Positions 1-9,162 are shown, counted from the first letter of the stretch. The stretch: 64,000 bases of DNA from Histomonas meleagridis (GCA_020186115.1 WSYJ01000142.1:496001-560000); one strand, 5' to 3'. Notes: a model not told the origin generated them from the letters alone. Translations and numbers: made by a program.

Positions 1-273
1 AAGTGGTGTTGCTCCTTTAAAGGAAGTAAGTAATGTATTTTTGGCTATTAAAACAGTTAAATTGATTAAATTTTCAATACCAGAAAAAGAAAGAACAGGA
101 CAATTTGAAACGTCAAGAAAAGATATTGTGAAATTTGTTAAATCATAGAAACAAGAAAAATCCTTGGAAATATGATAATTTTTGTCTCTTAATTCTGATG
201 GTATGTCGCTTGAGTGTATTGGCTCGGTTTGTTTTTCAAGTTGCTTCTTTCTCTTCGATTTCAGTTGCAATTG
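1..273 (-). pseudogene. Leucine-rich-repeat protein fragment, cut by the window edge, no start codon visible
   Basis: The minus strand is open from a TGA near 275 to the left edge. It reads like a leucine-rich-repeat protein: a lysine-rich lead, then LDVSNCP, then GIENLINLTVL, the asparagine/leucine pattern of an LRR. Trichomonads have very large LRR families, so the type fits. No in-frame ATG exists between the upstream stop and the first repeat. The nearest ATG (about 320) opens a short reading frame one base out of register that ends at about 260. Either the 5' end is frameshifted or this is a decayed copy. A plus-strand frame at 2-148 is also open but has no protein character. The family is inferred from one repeat only. 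Confidence 0.4.
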
Positions 274-652
274 TCAAAACGCCAAAAGTGCGCCAAAAAT
301 GAAACTTTTGTATCTTGATACATAATGATTTTTATTAATTATTGATCATTTGATTAAACACGCGTAAAATAATATCCTTATTTAAGTAAAAATTATGCGT
401 TTAAGTTTCCCATTTATTAATCATTTTTTTCCATTTCAAACAATATTTAATTTACAGTAAAATACAAACCAAGTTCGATACAATTTGGATTAATTTTCAT
501 AAAAATAGATTTTATTGGGAATAAAAAGTCTGTTTGTTGCTTTTGATATTTTTCATTACTTTACTTTATCTGTGGTATGATTTGTATACCGTTTATTGAC
601 ACCGTTTAGGGATTAACGTAATTTAAATTTACCACATTATTTCCAAACTAAA
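274..652. other. Intergenic, promoter-proximal to the 653 gene
   Basis: AT-rich, no convincing reading frame. It holds two CCGTTTA motifs (588-595, 601-608) and one TAACG (613-617) upstream of the intron-containing gene. Confidence 0.5.
588..617 (+). promoter_or_regulatory. Clustered Myb-type motifs upstream of the 653 gene
   Basis: Two ACCGTTTA copies 13 bp apart are followed by TAACG, ending about 35 bp before the ATG. CCGTT/AACGG is the core of the Myb site. The same motif recurs near most gene starts in this window. Function is inferred from position and recurrence. Confidence 0.4.
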
Positions 653-913
653 ATGGCGGAACTTTTTACCAGATTACTAATGACAAATAAGTACTTTTGA
701 TTTCTAACAAACAGGAAAGCTTTAATCGGGGCTGCAACAATTACAGTTGGTCTTTGGACCTTTAATAAGTATGCTGATCACAAACTTATGAAGCAAGAGG
801 AAAAAGAGGAGAGGGAAGAAAAGGAACGAATCAAAATGCTGAAGGAAAAATTACCAGAATCTACACTTCGAAAATACGGACTAACCAAACAAGGATCAAT
901 TCTAATACAATGA
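653..913 (+). CDS. Small single-pass membrane protein, gene split by a 24-nt intron
   Basis: Two exons, 653-690 and 715-913, join to 79 codons (78 residues plus stop). Exon 1 encodes MAELFTRLLMTNK. The unspliced frame hits TGA at 698-700. The interruption, 691-714, begins GTACTT and ends TTCTAACAAACAG, close to the trichomonad branch-point/acceptor block ACTAACACACAG. After removal the frame runs through a hydrophobic segment (about residues 14-28), a long Glu/Lys-rich helix and a basic tail to TGA at 911. Exon 2 has no good ATG that would keep the membrane segment, which supports the spliced model. I do not recognise the family. The layout, a short N-terminus, one TM and a charged cytosolic helix, resembles small organelle or ER membrane subunits. 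Confidence 0.7.
691..714 (+). other. Spliceosomal mini-intron, 24 nt
   Basis: GT...AG boundaries with an embedded CTAAC branch-point directly joined to the 3' acceptor, as in Trichomonas introns where branch site and acceptor form one 12-nt block. The donor GTACTT deviates from the usual GTAYGT at one position. Removal restores one continuous reading frame. Very short introns of this size class have been reported in Trichomonas. Confidence 0.7.
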
Positions 914-1080
914 AAGGCAATTCCACGGAATAGATACTCAACAATCTGATACATTCTAAAAATTAATCTACTATCAATTTAGCTTTTAAGATCATACCAA
1001 AAAAACAAAAAATTTATCAATGATTTTTGCTCATTTCTATTAAAATATATATATAGTTTTGTGTTTAGTTAACTTGAGTG

Positions 1081-1314
1081 TCACTGTTCGCGTTTGAGTT
1101 GTGCTCTCTTTTTCTTCATTTTGATTTTTTCTGCATCTTTTCCAGTTCTTATGAAAAGCCAAACTCCAATAATGATGTGAGCAAGTATTAAAATTAATAT
1201 GGCAATACCTTGTTTGTAACTTAATCCAAGAGATTCAAAAAATTCTTCCAAGAACATTTTCTGGTGTTGATCGTATCTGGCCAAATAATCCGATTGGGTT
1301 TTAACGGCCTTCAT
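1081..1314 (-). CDS. Small single-pass membrane protein, 77 aa
   Basis: Starts at a true ATG. A hydrophilic N-terminal third is followed by a strong hydrophobic helix at about residues 37-56 (rich in I, L, A) and a basic tail ending in repeated Lys/Arg. The topology is one TM with the positive tail most likely cytosolic. The gene converges with the intron-bearing small membrane gene at 653. Upstream on the coding strand is TAACCGTGCATCA, a Myb-like core next to an initiator-like TCA. The family is not recognised. Reality is supported by the TM/charge pattern and the promoter motif rather than homology. Confidence 0.55.
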   Translation of the reverse strand: MKAVKTQSDYLARYDQHQKMFLEEFFESLGLSYKQGIAILILILAHIIIGVWLFIRTGKDAEKIKMKKKRAQLKREQ

Positions 1315-1471
1315 GTTTATGGGGTGCCTTTTGATGCACGGTTACACTCGAAGTTTCTATCGTTTTTTCATTAAACTTTTTCAATATCATTTGATCGTTT
1401 CAGCTCAATGCAGATGAAAATTCTCTTTTGTTTACTCTTATACCTAGACTTAAAATGTCAAAATAAAATGT

Positions 1472-2410
1472 TTATTCCTTTGAAAACAGAGGTGAAAGTA
1501 AGTTAGAGAATTTCCTTACTGATTCTGATCCTTTCACCTCGGATTCAAGCATTGGTATTTCAACAATCTTAAATTCCTCACCATATAAATCGCGAATATC
1601 CTTCAAATACTTTTGTTGCATTTCGCTTCTCTTTGAGCAAAACGGACAATTCTTAGTTTTTTCGCCATCAATTACCTGATTAATAACCATGAGGTGGGTA
1701 TCTATCTTCTTATCAACAAGAAACTCTATAAGACGTTCAGTTTCATAGAGTGGAAGAAATTCTGGTAATAATACACATACAAATGTACATTCCAATTGAT
1801 TGGCAAGTCGTGCGGCTGCATTCTTAAGAAGATTTTGAAATCTTTCGGTTTTGGGAATGAAGTCATCTGACTGATCGCCAAGGAATTGTGAAAAAGTATT
1901 CATGATATTTGGACTAAATATTCCTAAACCACCAATGATTGATTGTGCATTTTGAGGGAGTTGAAGAAGACGCATGGTGTGTCCTGTTGGAGCTGTATCA
2001 AAAACGACAATGTCAAATTCATCTTTCTCAATTGAATCAAATAAAGAAGAAAGAACTTGCATCTCATCAACACCTGGCATAGCCATTAATGATTCAAGAC
2101 CGCTTGAAGCACTTTTTTCAGGTATTTCTGGTGATTCCATTGCCCATAAATTTGGATATCCATTAACAAGTTGAGGTTCATATGTAAAATGTTGCTGAAA
2201 TGTATCTCCGATGTTACTTGCTGGGTCAGTGCTCACCAATAAAACCCTTTTACGATAGTGAGTAAGAGCAGATGCTATGGCACATGATGTTGTAGTCTTT
2301 CCTACACCACCTTTTCCACCAACAAAGATCCATTTGTAGGATGGAGTATTGAGAAGTGGTAACTGGTCGACTCCGGCTTCCATTGTAGAAAAAGGGTAAA
2401 ATTTACCCAT
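1472..2410 (-). CDS. GET3: GET3/ArsA-family ATPase (tail-anchored protein targeting)
   Basis: Cytosolic ATPase that captures tail-anchored membrane proteins and delivers them to the ER. It has the deviant Walker A GKGGVGKT (about residues 32-39), the switch I block DPASNIGDTF, the switch II/A-loop FDTAPTGHTMRLL, and a CPFC pair of the kind that binds zinc at the GET3 dimer interface. With the ATG at 2410 the protein is 312 residues, near the eukaryotic norm. A second ATG at 2383 would give the 17-residue lead seen in yeast Get3. The frame is open further upstream but has no ATG. The stop reads TAAA. Transcribed divergently from the 2508 gene. Bacterial ArsA is duplicated; this single-domain form with the CxxC is the eukaryotic type. 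Confidence 0.93.
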   Translation of the reverse strand: MGKFYPFSTMEAGVDQLPLLNTPSYKWIFVGGKGGVGKTTTSCAIASALTHYRKRVLLVSTDPASNIGDTFQQHFTYEPQLVNGYPNLWAMESPEIPEKSASSGLESLMAMPGVDEMQVLSSLFDSIEKDEFDIVVFDTAPTGHTMRLLQLPQNAQSIIGGLGIFSPNIMNTFSQFLGDQSDDFIPKTERFQNLLKNAAARLANQLECTFVCVLLPEFLPLYETERLIEFLVDKKIDTHLMVINQVIDGEKTKNCPFCSKRSEMQQKYLKDIRDLYGEEFKIVEIPMLESEVKGSESVRKFSNLLSPLFSKE

Positions 2411-2463
2411 TTGAATCGTGACATTTTTTGAATGTGTAGGCAAACAAAGCTAGTGAATTTTTT

Positions 2464-2493
2464 AAACGGTTTATGTCTGGAGATAAACGTTCA
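2464..2493. promoter_or_regulatory. Shared divergent promoter with Myb-type motifs
   Basis: The 97-bp space between two divergent ATGs carries AAACGGTTTA (2464-2473, a Myb core on both strands) and TAAACGTTCA (2484-2493), whose last TCA resembles the trichomonad initiator, 15 bp before the plus-strand ATG. Confidence 0.45.
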
Positions 2494-2507
2494 AATAGTT
2501 GTATGAA

Positions 2508-3677
2508 ATGATTAACCAAAGACAAATTACTCCACAAGCACTAAAACAAAGGAAAGAAGTATTTAGGCGAGGTATTCTTATGAATGCAATTAATGGAACC
2601 ATTATTTTCACAGTTTTTTTTGTTTTCTTAGGAATATTTTCAAATCTCAATCTTTATTATCAATATAAAAACGTACCAGAAAATGTGTTTCTTTCTCGAA
2701 CTTTTTACAATTTTCCCGAATCTGTTGATCCTAAAATAGAATTTCCAAATGATCCGACATATTTTCAAAAGTATCAATTTTATCCACTTTATTTATCCTT
2801 TTTCAATCTTTTAGCAGGAGGTAATTCATGGTTTTCATTACCTTTGGCTTCATTATTTCAGTGTATATTAGTATCAGTTTCATTTTATTTTATGCTTGTA
2901 AAAACACAAATTGTAAATAGTCCACTACGTTCATCTTTTGTACTCAGTTTATATCCCATTTCGTTTATATTACATCGTAATTTATGTATTCCAAGTTCAT
3001 TAAGTTTTTCATTTATTAACTTTTCATTTGCGTTTTATTTCGATGAAAGTTATATTCTCTGTGGTATTTTTTGTATTCTTTCCTCCATTACATCTTTTGA
3101 AGGATTTATTGCGCCGATTACATTTGTTTTATGTTTAATATTCTCAAAAAAATATAACGAAGCGACGATAATTTTAATTTTATCATTTTTATCATTTTTA
3201 ATCATATTTATTCATAACTTATACTTCTTCCATAATGGCTTTGCTTTATTAGATTATCTTAAATCAATATTTTCGCCAAGGCCATTTTTGTTTTTCCCGG
3301 ATATTGCTAAGGATCATCCGATTTCGTTCATCCTTAACACTGTTATTGCGTTTTTAACACTTTCTATACTTGGAACAGTTCGACTTTTATCTGTTTCGAT
3401 TCCTCATTTTATATTTTGTATGTTCTCTTTCTTAATGGTAATGTTCTTTAATACCGTCGACATAGAAAATTATGGTCATTCATGGTCCGCCTTTGCTGTA
3501 ATCATTGGATTCGATAATGTTTTTCGTCTTTTATTGCCATCAATGCCAAGCATAAAAATTCTTTTGGTAATAGAAATTTGTATTCTGTTCTTTGCTTCTT
3601 TCTCTCTTCAAATAAAGTCTTCAAGCTCACTTTTAACACAGTATTGTATGAATATTAAGTACCCATTCGAAGAGTAA
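2508..3677 (+). CDS. Multi-pass membrane protein, unknown
   Basis: The ATG at 2508 follows AAACGTTCAAATAG closely. The 389-residue product has about eight or nine hydrophobic helices spread over its length, separated by short loops. A luminal-looking loop after the first TM contains several aromatic and proline residues (YNFPES, FYPLYL). That layout recalls polytopic GT-C-type glycosyltransferases or GPI-pathway proteins, but I see no diagnostic acidic motif, so no function is assigned. The stop reads TAAAAATA, overlapping the poly(A)-type TAAA. It converges with the Gln-rich gene, 106 bp away. Membrane protein is near certain; family is unknown. Confidence 0.75.
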   Translation: MINQRQITPQALKQRKEVFRRGILMNAINGTIIFTVFFVFLGIFSNLNLYYQYKNVPENVFLSRTFYNFPESVDPKIEFPNDPTYFQKYQFYPLYLSFFNLLAGGNSWFSLPLASLFQCILVSVSFYFMLVKTQIVNSPLRSSFVLSLYPISFILHRNLCIPSSLSFSFINFSFAFYFDESYILCGIFCILSSITSFEGFIAPITFVLCLIFSKKYNEATIILILSFLSFLIIFIHNLYFFHNGFALLDYLKSIFSPRPFLFFPDIAKDHPISFILNTVIAFLTLSILGTVRLLSVSIPHFIFCMFSFLMVMFFNTVDIENYGHSWSAFAVIIGFDNVFRLLLPSMPSIKILLVIEICILFFASFSLQIKSSSSLLTQYCMNIKYPFEE

Positions 3678-3783
3678 AAATATTTTTTGTTCTTTAAAAA
3701 AAATTAGAAAAATTATTTTGTTCTTTTTAAATAAACAATTGAATTCTTTGTAGTCGGAGACCGTTAAACATTTGATGTCTTTT

Positions 3784-6700
3784 TTACTTCTGTGACTTTT
3801 TGGTGCTTTTCGCCCTTTTTTGGTTTCGCGCTTTTGTTGTTTTTCGTTCTTCGGTAGCTTCTTCTTTCTCTGTCGTTTGTTTTGTGTTTTCTTTAGTTTG
3901 TGCTTTTTTTGTTCTCGAACTTCGAGTTTTAGTTTCATTTTGTGGTGTTTTTTGTTCTTCTTTTTCTTCACTTTGAACTTTTCTTGTTCTTGAATTTTTG
4001 GGTTTAACTTGTTTTTGTTGCACTTCTTCATTTTGTTCTTCATTTTCTTCAGTTTGAACTTTTCTTGTTCTTGAGTTTCTCGCTTTTGTTTCCTTTTGTG
4101 GTTTCTGTTGTTCCTCATTTTCTTCATTTTGCACTTTTCTTGAATTTCGCTTTTTAACTTCTTTTTGCTCAACTTCTTCATCATTTTGTTCAATATTTTC
4201 TTCGTTTTGTGCTTTTCTTATTTTCGAATTTCGTGCTTTCGTATGTTTTGGTTCGATATTTCCCTCATTTTCTGTCCTTTTCTCTTCTTTTTCTTCGTTT
4301 GGCACTTTCTTTTTTGAGCTTCTCGTTTGAATATGCGCATTTCTTTTTATAATATTTATACCATTTGGATTCGAATACTGAACCAGTTTTACAGAATTCA
4401 AACGAGTATCTGGTGCAATATCCGGCTGAGACAACAAATTATATGTTAATAGATTTGGCGTTTGCATGTTTAAGTTTTGAAGTTGTACCATATTAATAAT
4501 ATTTTGCGCAAGTTTTTTTTGTTCATTTTTCACGTTATTTGTTTTTATATTTTCATTTGGATTATTTTCTTCTGTTTTATTTGCGTTATTAATTTGTTGT
4601 TGTTGTTGCTGCTGCTGTTGTTGTTGATGCATTTGCACTTGCACGTTTTGCGTTGAGTTCATCAAATGTTTGGCACTCGGCTGAGCGCCATAATGTACAT
4701 CATCTGTTATCAATATTTCGTTTTCATTTATGTTTATGTATGGTACACGAACCTTAATTTGCCGGACTTCTTTACTATAATCTGGTGTAGGACTCGTTGT
4801 ATTCTTTGGTGATCCATTTTGTGATGAGCCAACATGTAACTTAAGGATTTTGATTTCTTTTTCTGGTGTTTCGATTTGAAACTGAAAAAAATTGTTTTCC
4901 TTTTGTGGTGAATTTTGTTTCTGTGTATTATTTGGTTGTTGTTGTGGAACATCATTTTGTTGTTGCTGCAAACTGTTTTGTTGCTGTGAAACATTGATTT
5001 GCTGTTGTTGTGAAACATCATTTTGCTGTTGCATAATTTGCTGTTGTTGTAAACTGATTTGTTGTTGTGGAACATTATTTTGCTGTTGCATAATTTGTTG
5101 TTTCTGTTGGGGAATAATTTGCTGTTGTTGTAGAACATTATTTTGTTGTTGCATAATTTGTTGTTGTTGTAAACTGATTTGTTGCGGTGGAATATTAATT
5201 TGTTGTTGTTGTGGAACATTATTTTGCTGTTGCATAATTTGCTGTTGTTGTGAAACATCATTTTGCTGTTGTTGTAAACTGATTTGTTGTTGTGGAACAT
5301 TATTTTGCTGTTGCATAATTTGTTGTTTCTGTTGGGGATTAATTTGTTGCTGTTGTGAAACATTATTTTGTTGTTGCATAATTTGCTGCTGTTGTAAACT
5401 GATTTGTTGTAGTGGAACATAAATTTGTTGTTGCATAATTTTCTGCTGTTGTAAGATGATTTGTTGTTGTGGAAAATTAATTTGCTGCAGCATAATTTGC
5501 TGCTGTTGTGGAACATTATTTTGTTGCTGCATAATTTTCTGTTGTTGTAAACTGATTTGTTGTAGTGGAACATAAATTTGCTGCTGTTGTGGAACATTAT
5601 TTTGTTTCTGCATAATTTGCTGCTGTTGTAAGATGATTTGTTGTGGTGGAACATTAATTTGTTGATGTAAAATATTCGTTTGTTGTTGCATAATTTGCTG
5701 TTGCTGTGGAACACTGAAATTTTGTTGCAGTGCATTGATTTGCCGTAAAATATTTCTTTGTTGTTCCGGCAAAAGGTTAACATGCTGTTGCCGAAAAGCA
5801 TTAGCTTGGATTGGCTGCATAATTAGTTGCTGATTCATAATTTTTTGCTTCCGCTTATTAACTTTAGGTTTTTGAATTTGTTGTTGTGGTAATGCAGTTT
5901 GATTTTGCTGAATAATTTGTTGCTGTGGTAATGCAGTTTGATTTTGCTGAATAATTTGTTGCTGTGGTAATGCACTTTGATTTTGCTGAATAATTTGTTG
6001 CTGTGGTAATGCACTTTGATTTTGCTGAAGAATTGTTTGTTGTGGTAATGCAGTTTGATTTTGTTGTGAAGATTCGTTTGCAAATGCTCTAATATAAAGT
6101 TCAGATTTTTTAATGTTTTCTACAATTTCTACATCAGCTTCACTTATAATTTTCATTGCTACATTAAAGAGTTCTATTGTTTTAAACCCACAGTACATAT
6201 GAACACCGTTAACAACATAATTTAAAAGTTCTTGAATAAGTGAAAAAACATGTGATTTTGTTGATTCAAACATGTAACATCTAATTAGTTGATCAAAAGA
6301 TTTCAGGAAATTTTCTTGATCATGAAAAAGAAGGGAATTTGCAAAATTGTTTTCAACATCAGCTATCGTTTCGGTTTCGAACTTTTTATTGAAAATATTT
6401 GGAACTTTTTGTGAGCACGATACCCACCCGCATCGTGTTTGTGAATAACGAATGGAAAAATCATTTGTTTCTATAATTGGTGATATCGATTGATTGGAAA
6501 TTTCATTGGTCAATTTGATGTTTTTAACATGTGGAAGTTCCCCAAAATATTGTGCAATAAGAATTGAATTAACTTGGTTTGGAGGAATGATTCGCCAGAT
6601 AAAAAGTCTGTTAGAATGAGTAAGACAAATAATAAGCTCATTGAATGTATTAAAATATTTGATCCCTTCATCTATTAATAATGGAGGAAGACAACAACAT

Positions 6701-7146
6701 CCAAAATTACTATCAACAAAATGAATAGTATCATCTGAAAGAGCAACTACAATTAAATCTTTGCATTCAGAAATGAAAAGACCAGTTGATGAAAAAAATG
6801 TTGGAATGTACCAAACCATCTTGTTGTCTTTAATCTTAAATAAAACTGATGTGTACCCATTGTTTTTTAATTGATACCAAGTTGTTGTATCTGTTTTGCA
6901 TTTGCATATAATTGAAGGAGGAGCAATCAAATGAAAATCTTGTTTTTTATCTTCTATAAATTGAAGCTCTATTCCCATAGTTTTTTGTGACTTAATCCAT
7001 GGTGATGTTAAAACAGGACTAATCATGGAAGTATTATTGTTCCCAATTTCTTGTATGTCCATAATTTCTTGTGTTGTGAGTTTGCATTCTTCTAGAATTT
7101 TATATTGAGTTTCATCTTGCAATTTTTCTGTGGAGGATTCTTGCAT
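3784..7146 (-). CDS. Gln-rich 1,120-aa protein with HIRA-like N-terminal region
   Basis: Residues about 45-330 form a globular domain. Within it LPPLLIDEGIKYF followed by ICLTHSNRLFIWRI resembles the beta-strand pair of the HIRA/TUP1-like domain (histone chaperone HIRA after its WD40 repeats). The usual N-terminal WD40 propeller is absent. Next come about five 13-residue repeats around QQNQTALPQ (39-bp units, about 5880-6065), then about 350 residues of QQQ/NNVPQQ repeats, then a basic/acidic tail with recurring RNSRTRKVQ-EEN blocks that looks nuclear. The reverse frame of the CAA/CAG-rich stretch gives a spurious cysteine-rich frame. If the HIRA match is right this is a propeller-less chromatin protein; that is an inference from one motif. 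Confidence 0.8.
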   Translation of the reverse strand: MQESSTEKLQDETQYKILEECKLTTQEIMDIQEIGNNNTSMISPVLTSPWIKSQKTMGIELQFIEDKKQDFHLIAPPSIICKCKTDTTTWYQLKNNGYTSVLFKIKDNKMVWYIPTFFSSTGLFISECKDLIVVALSDDTIHFVDSNFGCCCLPPLLIDEGIKYFNTFNELIICLTHSNRLFIWRIIPPNQVNSILIAQYFGELPHVKNIKLTNEISNQSISPIIETNDFSIRYSQTRCGWVSCSQKVPNIFNKKFETETIADVENNFANSLLFHDQENFLKSFDQLIRCYMFESTKSHVFSLIQELLNYVVNGVHMYCGFKTIELFNVAMKIISEADVEIVENIKKSELYIRAFANESSQQNQTALPQQTILQQNQSALPQQQIIQQNQSALPQQQIIQQNQTALPQQQIIQQNQTALPQQQIQKPKVNKRKQKIMNQQLIMQPIQANAFRQQHVNLLPEQQRNILRQINALQQNFSVPQQQQIMQQQTNILHQQINVPPQQIILQQQQIMQKQNNVPQQQQIYVPLQQISLQQQKIMQQQNNVPQQQQIMLQQINFPQQQIILQQQKIMQQQIYVPLQQISLQQQQIMQQQNNVSQQQQINPQQKQQIMQQQNNVPQQQISLQQQQNDVSQQQQIMQQQNNVPQQQQINIPPQQISLQQQQIMQQQNNVLQQQQIIPQQKQQIMQQQNNVPQQQISLQQQQIMQQQNDVSQQQQINVSQQQNSLQQQQNDVPQQQPNNTQKQNSPQKENNFFQFQIETPEKEIKILKLHVGSSQNGSPKNTTSPTPDYSKEVRQIKVRVPYININENEILITDDVHYGAQPSAKHLMNSTQNVQVQMHQQQQQQQQQQQINNANKTEENNPNENIKTNNVKNEQKKLAQNIINMVQLQNLNMQTPNLLTYNLLSQPDIAPDTRLNSVKLVQYSNPNGINIIKRNAHIQTRSSKKKVPNEEKEEKRTENEGNIEPKHTKARNSKIRKAQNEENIEQNDEEVEQKEVKKRNSRKVQNEENEEQQKPQKETKARNSRTRKVQTEENEEQNEEVQQKQVKPKNSRTRKVQSEEKEEQKTPQNETKTRSSRTKKAQTKENTKQTTEKEEATEERKTTKARNQKRAKSTKKSQK
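4960..6065 (-). repeat. Glutamine-codon repeat tract
   Basis: Trinucleotide-biased coding repeats. 5880-6065 is a tandem array with a 39-bp period. 4960-5760 is a less regular mosaic of CAA/CAG-rich units separated by NNVPQ, ISLQ and IMQ. Expansion-prone low complexity within the Gln-rich gene. Confidence 0.8.
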
Positions 7147-7485
7147 TTGCTTCTCCTTGAGAAATGGTTGTAAAATATAAACATTTCAATATTGAATGAA
7201 AATTAAACGATAACAAAGCAATGCAAAGATCCAATCCCAATTTATATTAAACATCAAAAATATTAAGTTTTATATCTTCATAACAGCAGAAAGAAATTTG
7301 CTGAAAAGACACAATAGTTTAAAAAAAGTAAATGCACAAAACTGATGCAACTTCATAAATATACTTTTGGTATGTTAAAAAATTATTTATGTTAAATATT
7401 TAAAATTTTTTTTTGTAAATTTTAGAATTGATTTAAATATGAGGAAATAATTAAAATGACATTAAAATTTATTATTTAACAATAT
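7147..7485. other. Intergenic spacer
   Basis: AT-rich, no gene seen. TTATCGTTTAATTTTCATTC on the minus strand (near 7190-7215) is a Myb-like core next to an initiator-like TCA and probably belongs to the Gln-rich gene. Confidence 0.4.
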
Positions 7486-8184
7486 TTATGAACTACAATC
7501 AATTAATTCTCGAACAATTGAACGACAAACTGGACATTTATTAGAAATACTCGCAAAATGTTCACTGCATGAACGACACATACAACAATGGCGACATGGG
7601 AATGCTATAACTGAAACTGGCGCATTGCAACATATCAAACAAAGTCCATCTGAAAAATTATCATTTTCTTCACTTTGTTCCGTATAAACTCGTGATATCT
7701 TATAAAGAACATTATCAAGATCAATTTGATCTTCAAGAATATTAATTTGTCCTTCTTTACTTTGCATCAATTTATAAATTCGTGATTTAATACCTTCTTC
7801 AACTTCAAAATCAAAACGAATATAAAATATATCATAATATTCATTTTTAATCGTATAAATAAGATTTAATCCTGAATTAAAACTTGACATTTCTCTTAAA
7901 TTTTCGTTATAAATAATAATATTCCCTGAAAGTGTACTATCAAAATGAACTTGAAGACGATGTTCTTCATCTTCTGTAAATGCTTGTTCATTTAATGCAA
8001 CTGGAACAACACGATCTTCAACTTTTTCTTTTTTAATAGGAATAGCTGTTGAAGATCCAATTTCTTGTAAATGTGATGTTATAGCTGCATCAAGAGCTTC
8101 TGATGCTTCTGCATGATTAATAGGTCCATAATATGAAAACCACATAGGTTCTTGTAAATGAAAAAAAGAAAAGATATTTCCCAT
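7486..8184 (-). CDS. RING-finger E3 ubiquitin ligase, MGRN1/LOG2-like, N-myristoylation signal
   Basis: The 232-residue protein ends in a C3HC4 RING: CLICC, then FPCRHCCMCRSC, then CPVCRS, with spacing as in the MGRN1/RNF157 and plant LOG2 ligases. The region before the RING (about residues 85-165, beta-rich, with DIFYIRFDFEVEEG) fits the strand-rich domain that precedes the RING in that family. The N-terminus MGNIFS is a good N-myristoylation signal, a trait shared with LOG2-type ligases, so the enzyme probably sits on the cytosolic face of a membrane and ubiquitinates membrane cargo. The ATG is 51 bp from the divergent coiled-coil gene. The stop reads TAAA. Substrates cannot be inferred. 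Confidence 0.85.
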   Translation of the reverse strand: MGNIFSFFHLQEPMWFSYYGPINHAEASEALDAAITSHLQEIGSSTAIPIKKEKVEDRVVPVALNEQAFTEDEEHRLQVHFDSTLSGNIIIYNENLREMSSFNSGLNLIYTIKNEYYDIFYIRFDFEVEEGIKSRIYKLMQSKEGQINILEDQIDLDNVLYKISRVYTEQSEENDNFSDGLCLICCNAPVSVIAFPCRHCCMCRSCSEHFASISNKCPVCRSIVRELIDCSS

Positions 8185-8235
8185 ATGAATATAAATAGAA
8201 AATATGAATTTTAAATTTTATGATTTCTATCGAAA

Positions 8236-9162
8236 ATGATCGTCATTATTTACTTTTTTTTAAAAAATCTTTTGAACAAAAAAATCAAAAATCTCTCGAA
8301 TAAAGCAATACAACTCAAAGATATTTCTATAAAACTTGAACGAGAAATTGAAGAAACAGGGAAAGAATTAGGAAAACTTCAACAAATTATTCAAAGTAGT
8401 GAACTTGAGTTATCATTAATTCGAGATGCTATAAATATTAAATTTCCAAATCTTCAATATAAAGAACTTGAAGAATTAAAAGAATCAATTAATAATGTTC
8501 AAATTATTCAAGAATTAGAAAAACAATTTGAAACAGAAAGGAGTAAAACCAAATGGCTTCAAGAAGATATTAACAAAATGAAGAAATTACTTCCAACACA
8601 AGTAAATACAGAATTTAATCTTGAAGAAATTCAAGTCAAATATGAAGAATTAAAACGAAAATATCAAAAACTTCACGAAAACAATGAAAACAAAATTAAA
8701 AAGAATAAAAATTCACAAGAAAAATATCAAATTCTAATACAAGAAATTGAAAATCTTGAAAAACATAAGAAACAACTTGAAATTCAAGAACGAAAGAAAG
8801 AAGAAAGAATCAAAGAAAAGGAAAACATTCAAGAAGAGAACGAAGGAATTATTCAAAACATTCGAGAAGAGAACGAAAGTATTAAATATTTACAAGAAGA
8901 AATGAAAACCATTCAAAACGAACTTAAAGCGACATCAGAATATCTTGAAGAACACGAAGAAACAGCGAAACATTTAACAACTTCATATGACATTCTTACA
9001 TTAGCATATGCGGAACTTGATCAAAGTAATCTGAAAGAAGAAGAAATCAAATCGAGTAAAAAACATTTTGAAGAAGAAAGCGAAACATTACTTATGAAGA
9101 TGAATTCACAAATTAATAATATAAATTCATTGATTGAACAACTTAAAATGAAACTTATGTAA
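8236..9162 (+). CDS. Coiled-coil protein, 308 aa
   Basis: Almost entirely alpha-helical heptads (Glu, Lys, Gln, Leu) from residue 25 to the end, with no recognisable enzyme motif. The stop reads TAAATAAA. The N-terminus is uncertain. The ATG at 8236 gives a hydrophobic start (IVIIYFFL). An ATG at 8219 in another frame gives a more typical hydrophilic start that stops just after the T8 run at 8254-8261 and its adjoining A run. A missing base there would join the two. A structural or cytoskeletal role is plausible, but coiled coils give little functional information. Confidence 0.7.
   Translation: MIVIIYFFLKNLLNKKIKNLSNKAIQLKDISIKLEREIEETGKELGKLQQIIQSSELELSLIRDAINIKFPNLQYKELEELKESINNVQIIQELEKQFETERSKTKWLQEDINKMKKLLPTQVNTEFNLEEIQVKYEELKRKYQKLHENNENKIKKNKNSQEKYQILIQEIENLEKHKKQLEIQERKKEERIKEKENIQEENEGIIQNIREENESIKYLQEEMKTIQNELKATSEYLEEHEETAKHLTTSYDILTLAYAELDQSNLKEEEIKSSKKHFEEESETLLMKMNSQINNINSLIEQLKMKLM

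Noticed and set aside
4892-5422. Cysteine-rich 176-codon plus-strand frame
   Set aside because: It is the reverse frame of CAA/CAG glutamine codons (TTG/TGC/TGT); composition mirrors the repeat, not a protein.
4734-5801. 355-codon Asn/Lys/Cys-rich minus frame within the Gln-rich gene
   Set aside because: Alternative frame of the same Gln repeat; the main frame runs through with globular domains at its N-terminus.
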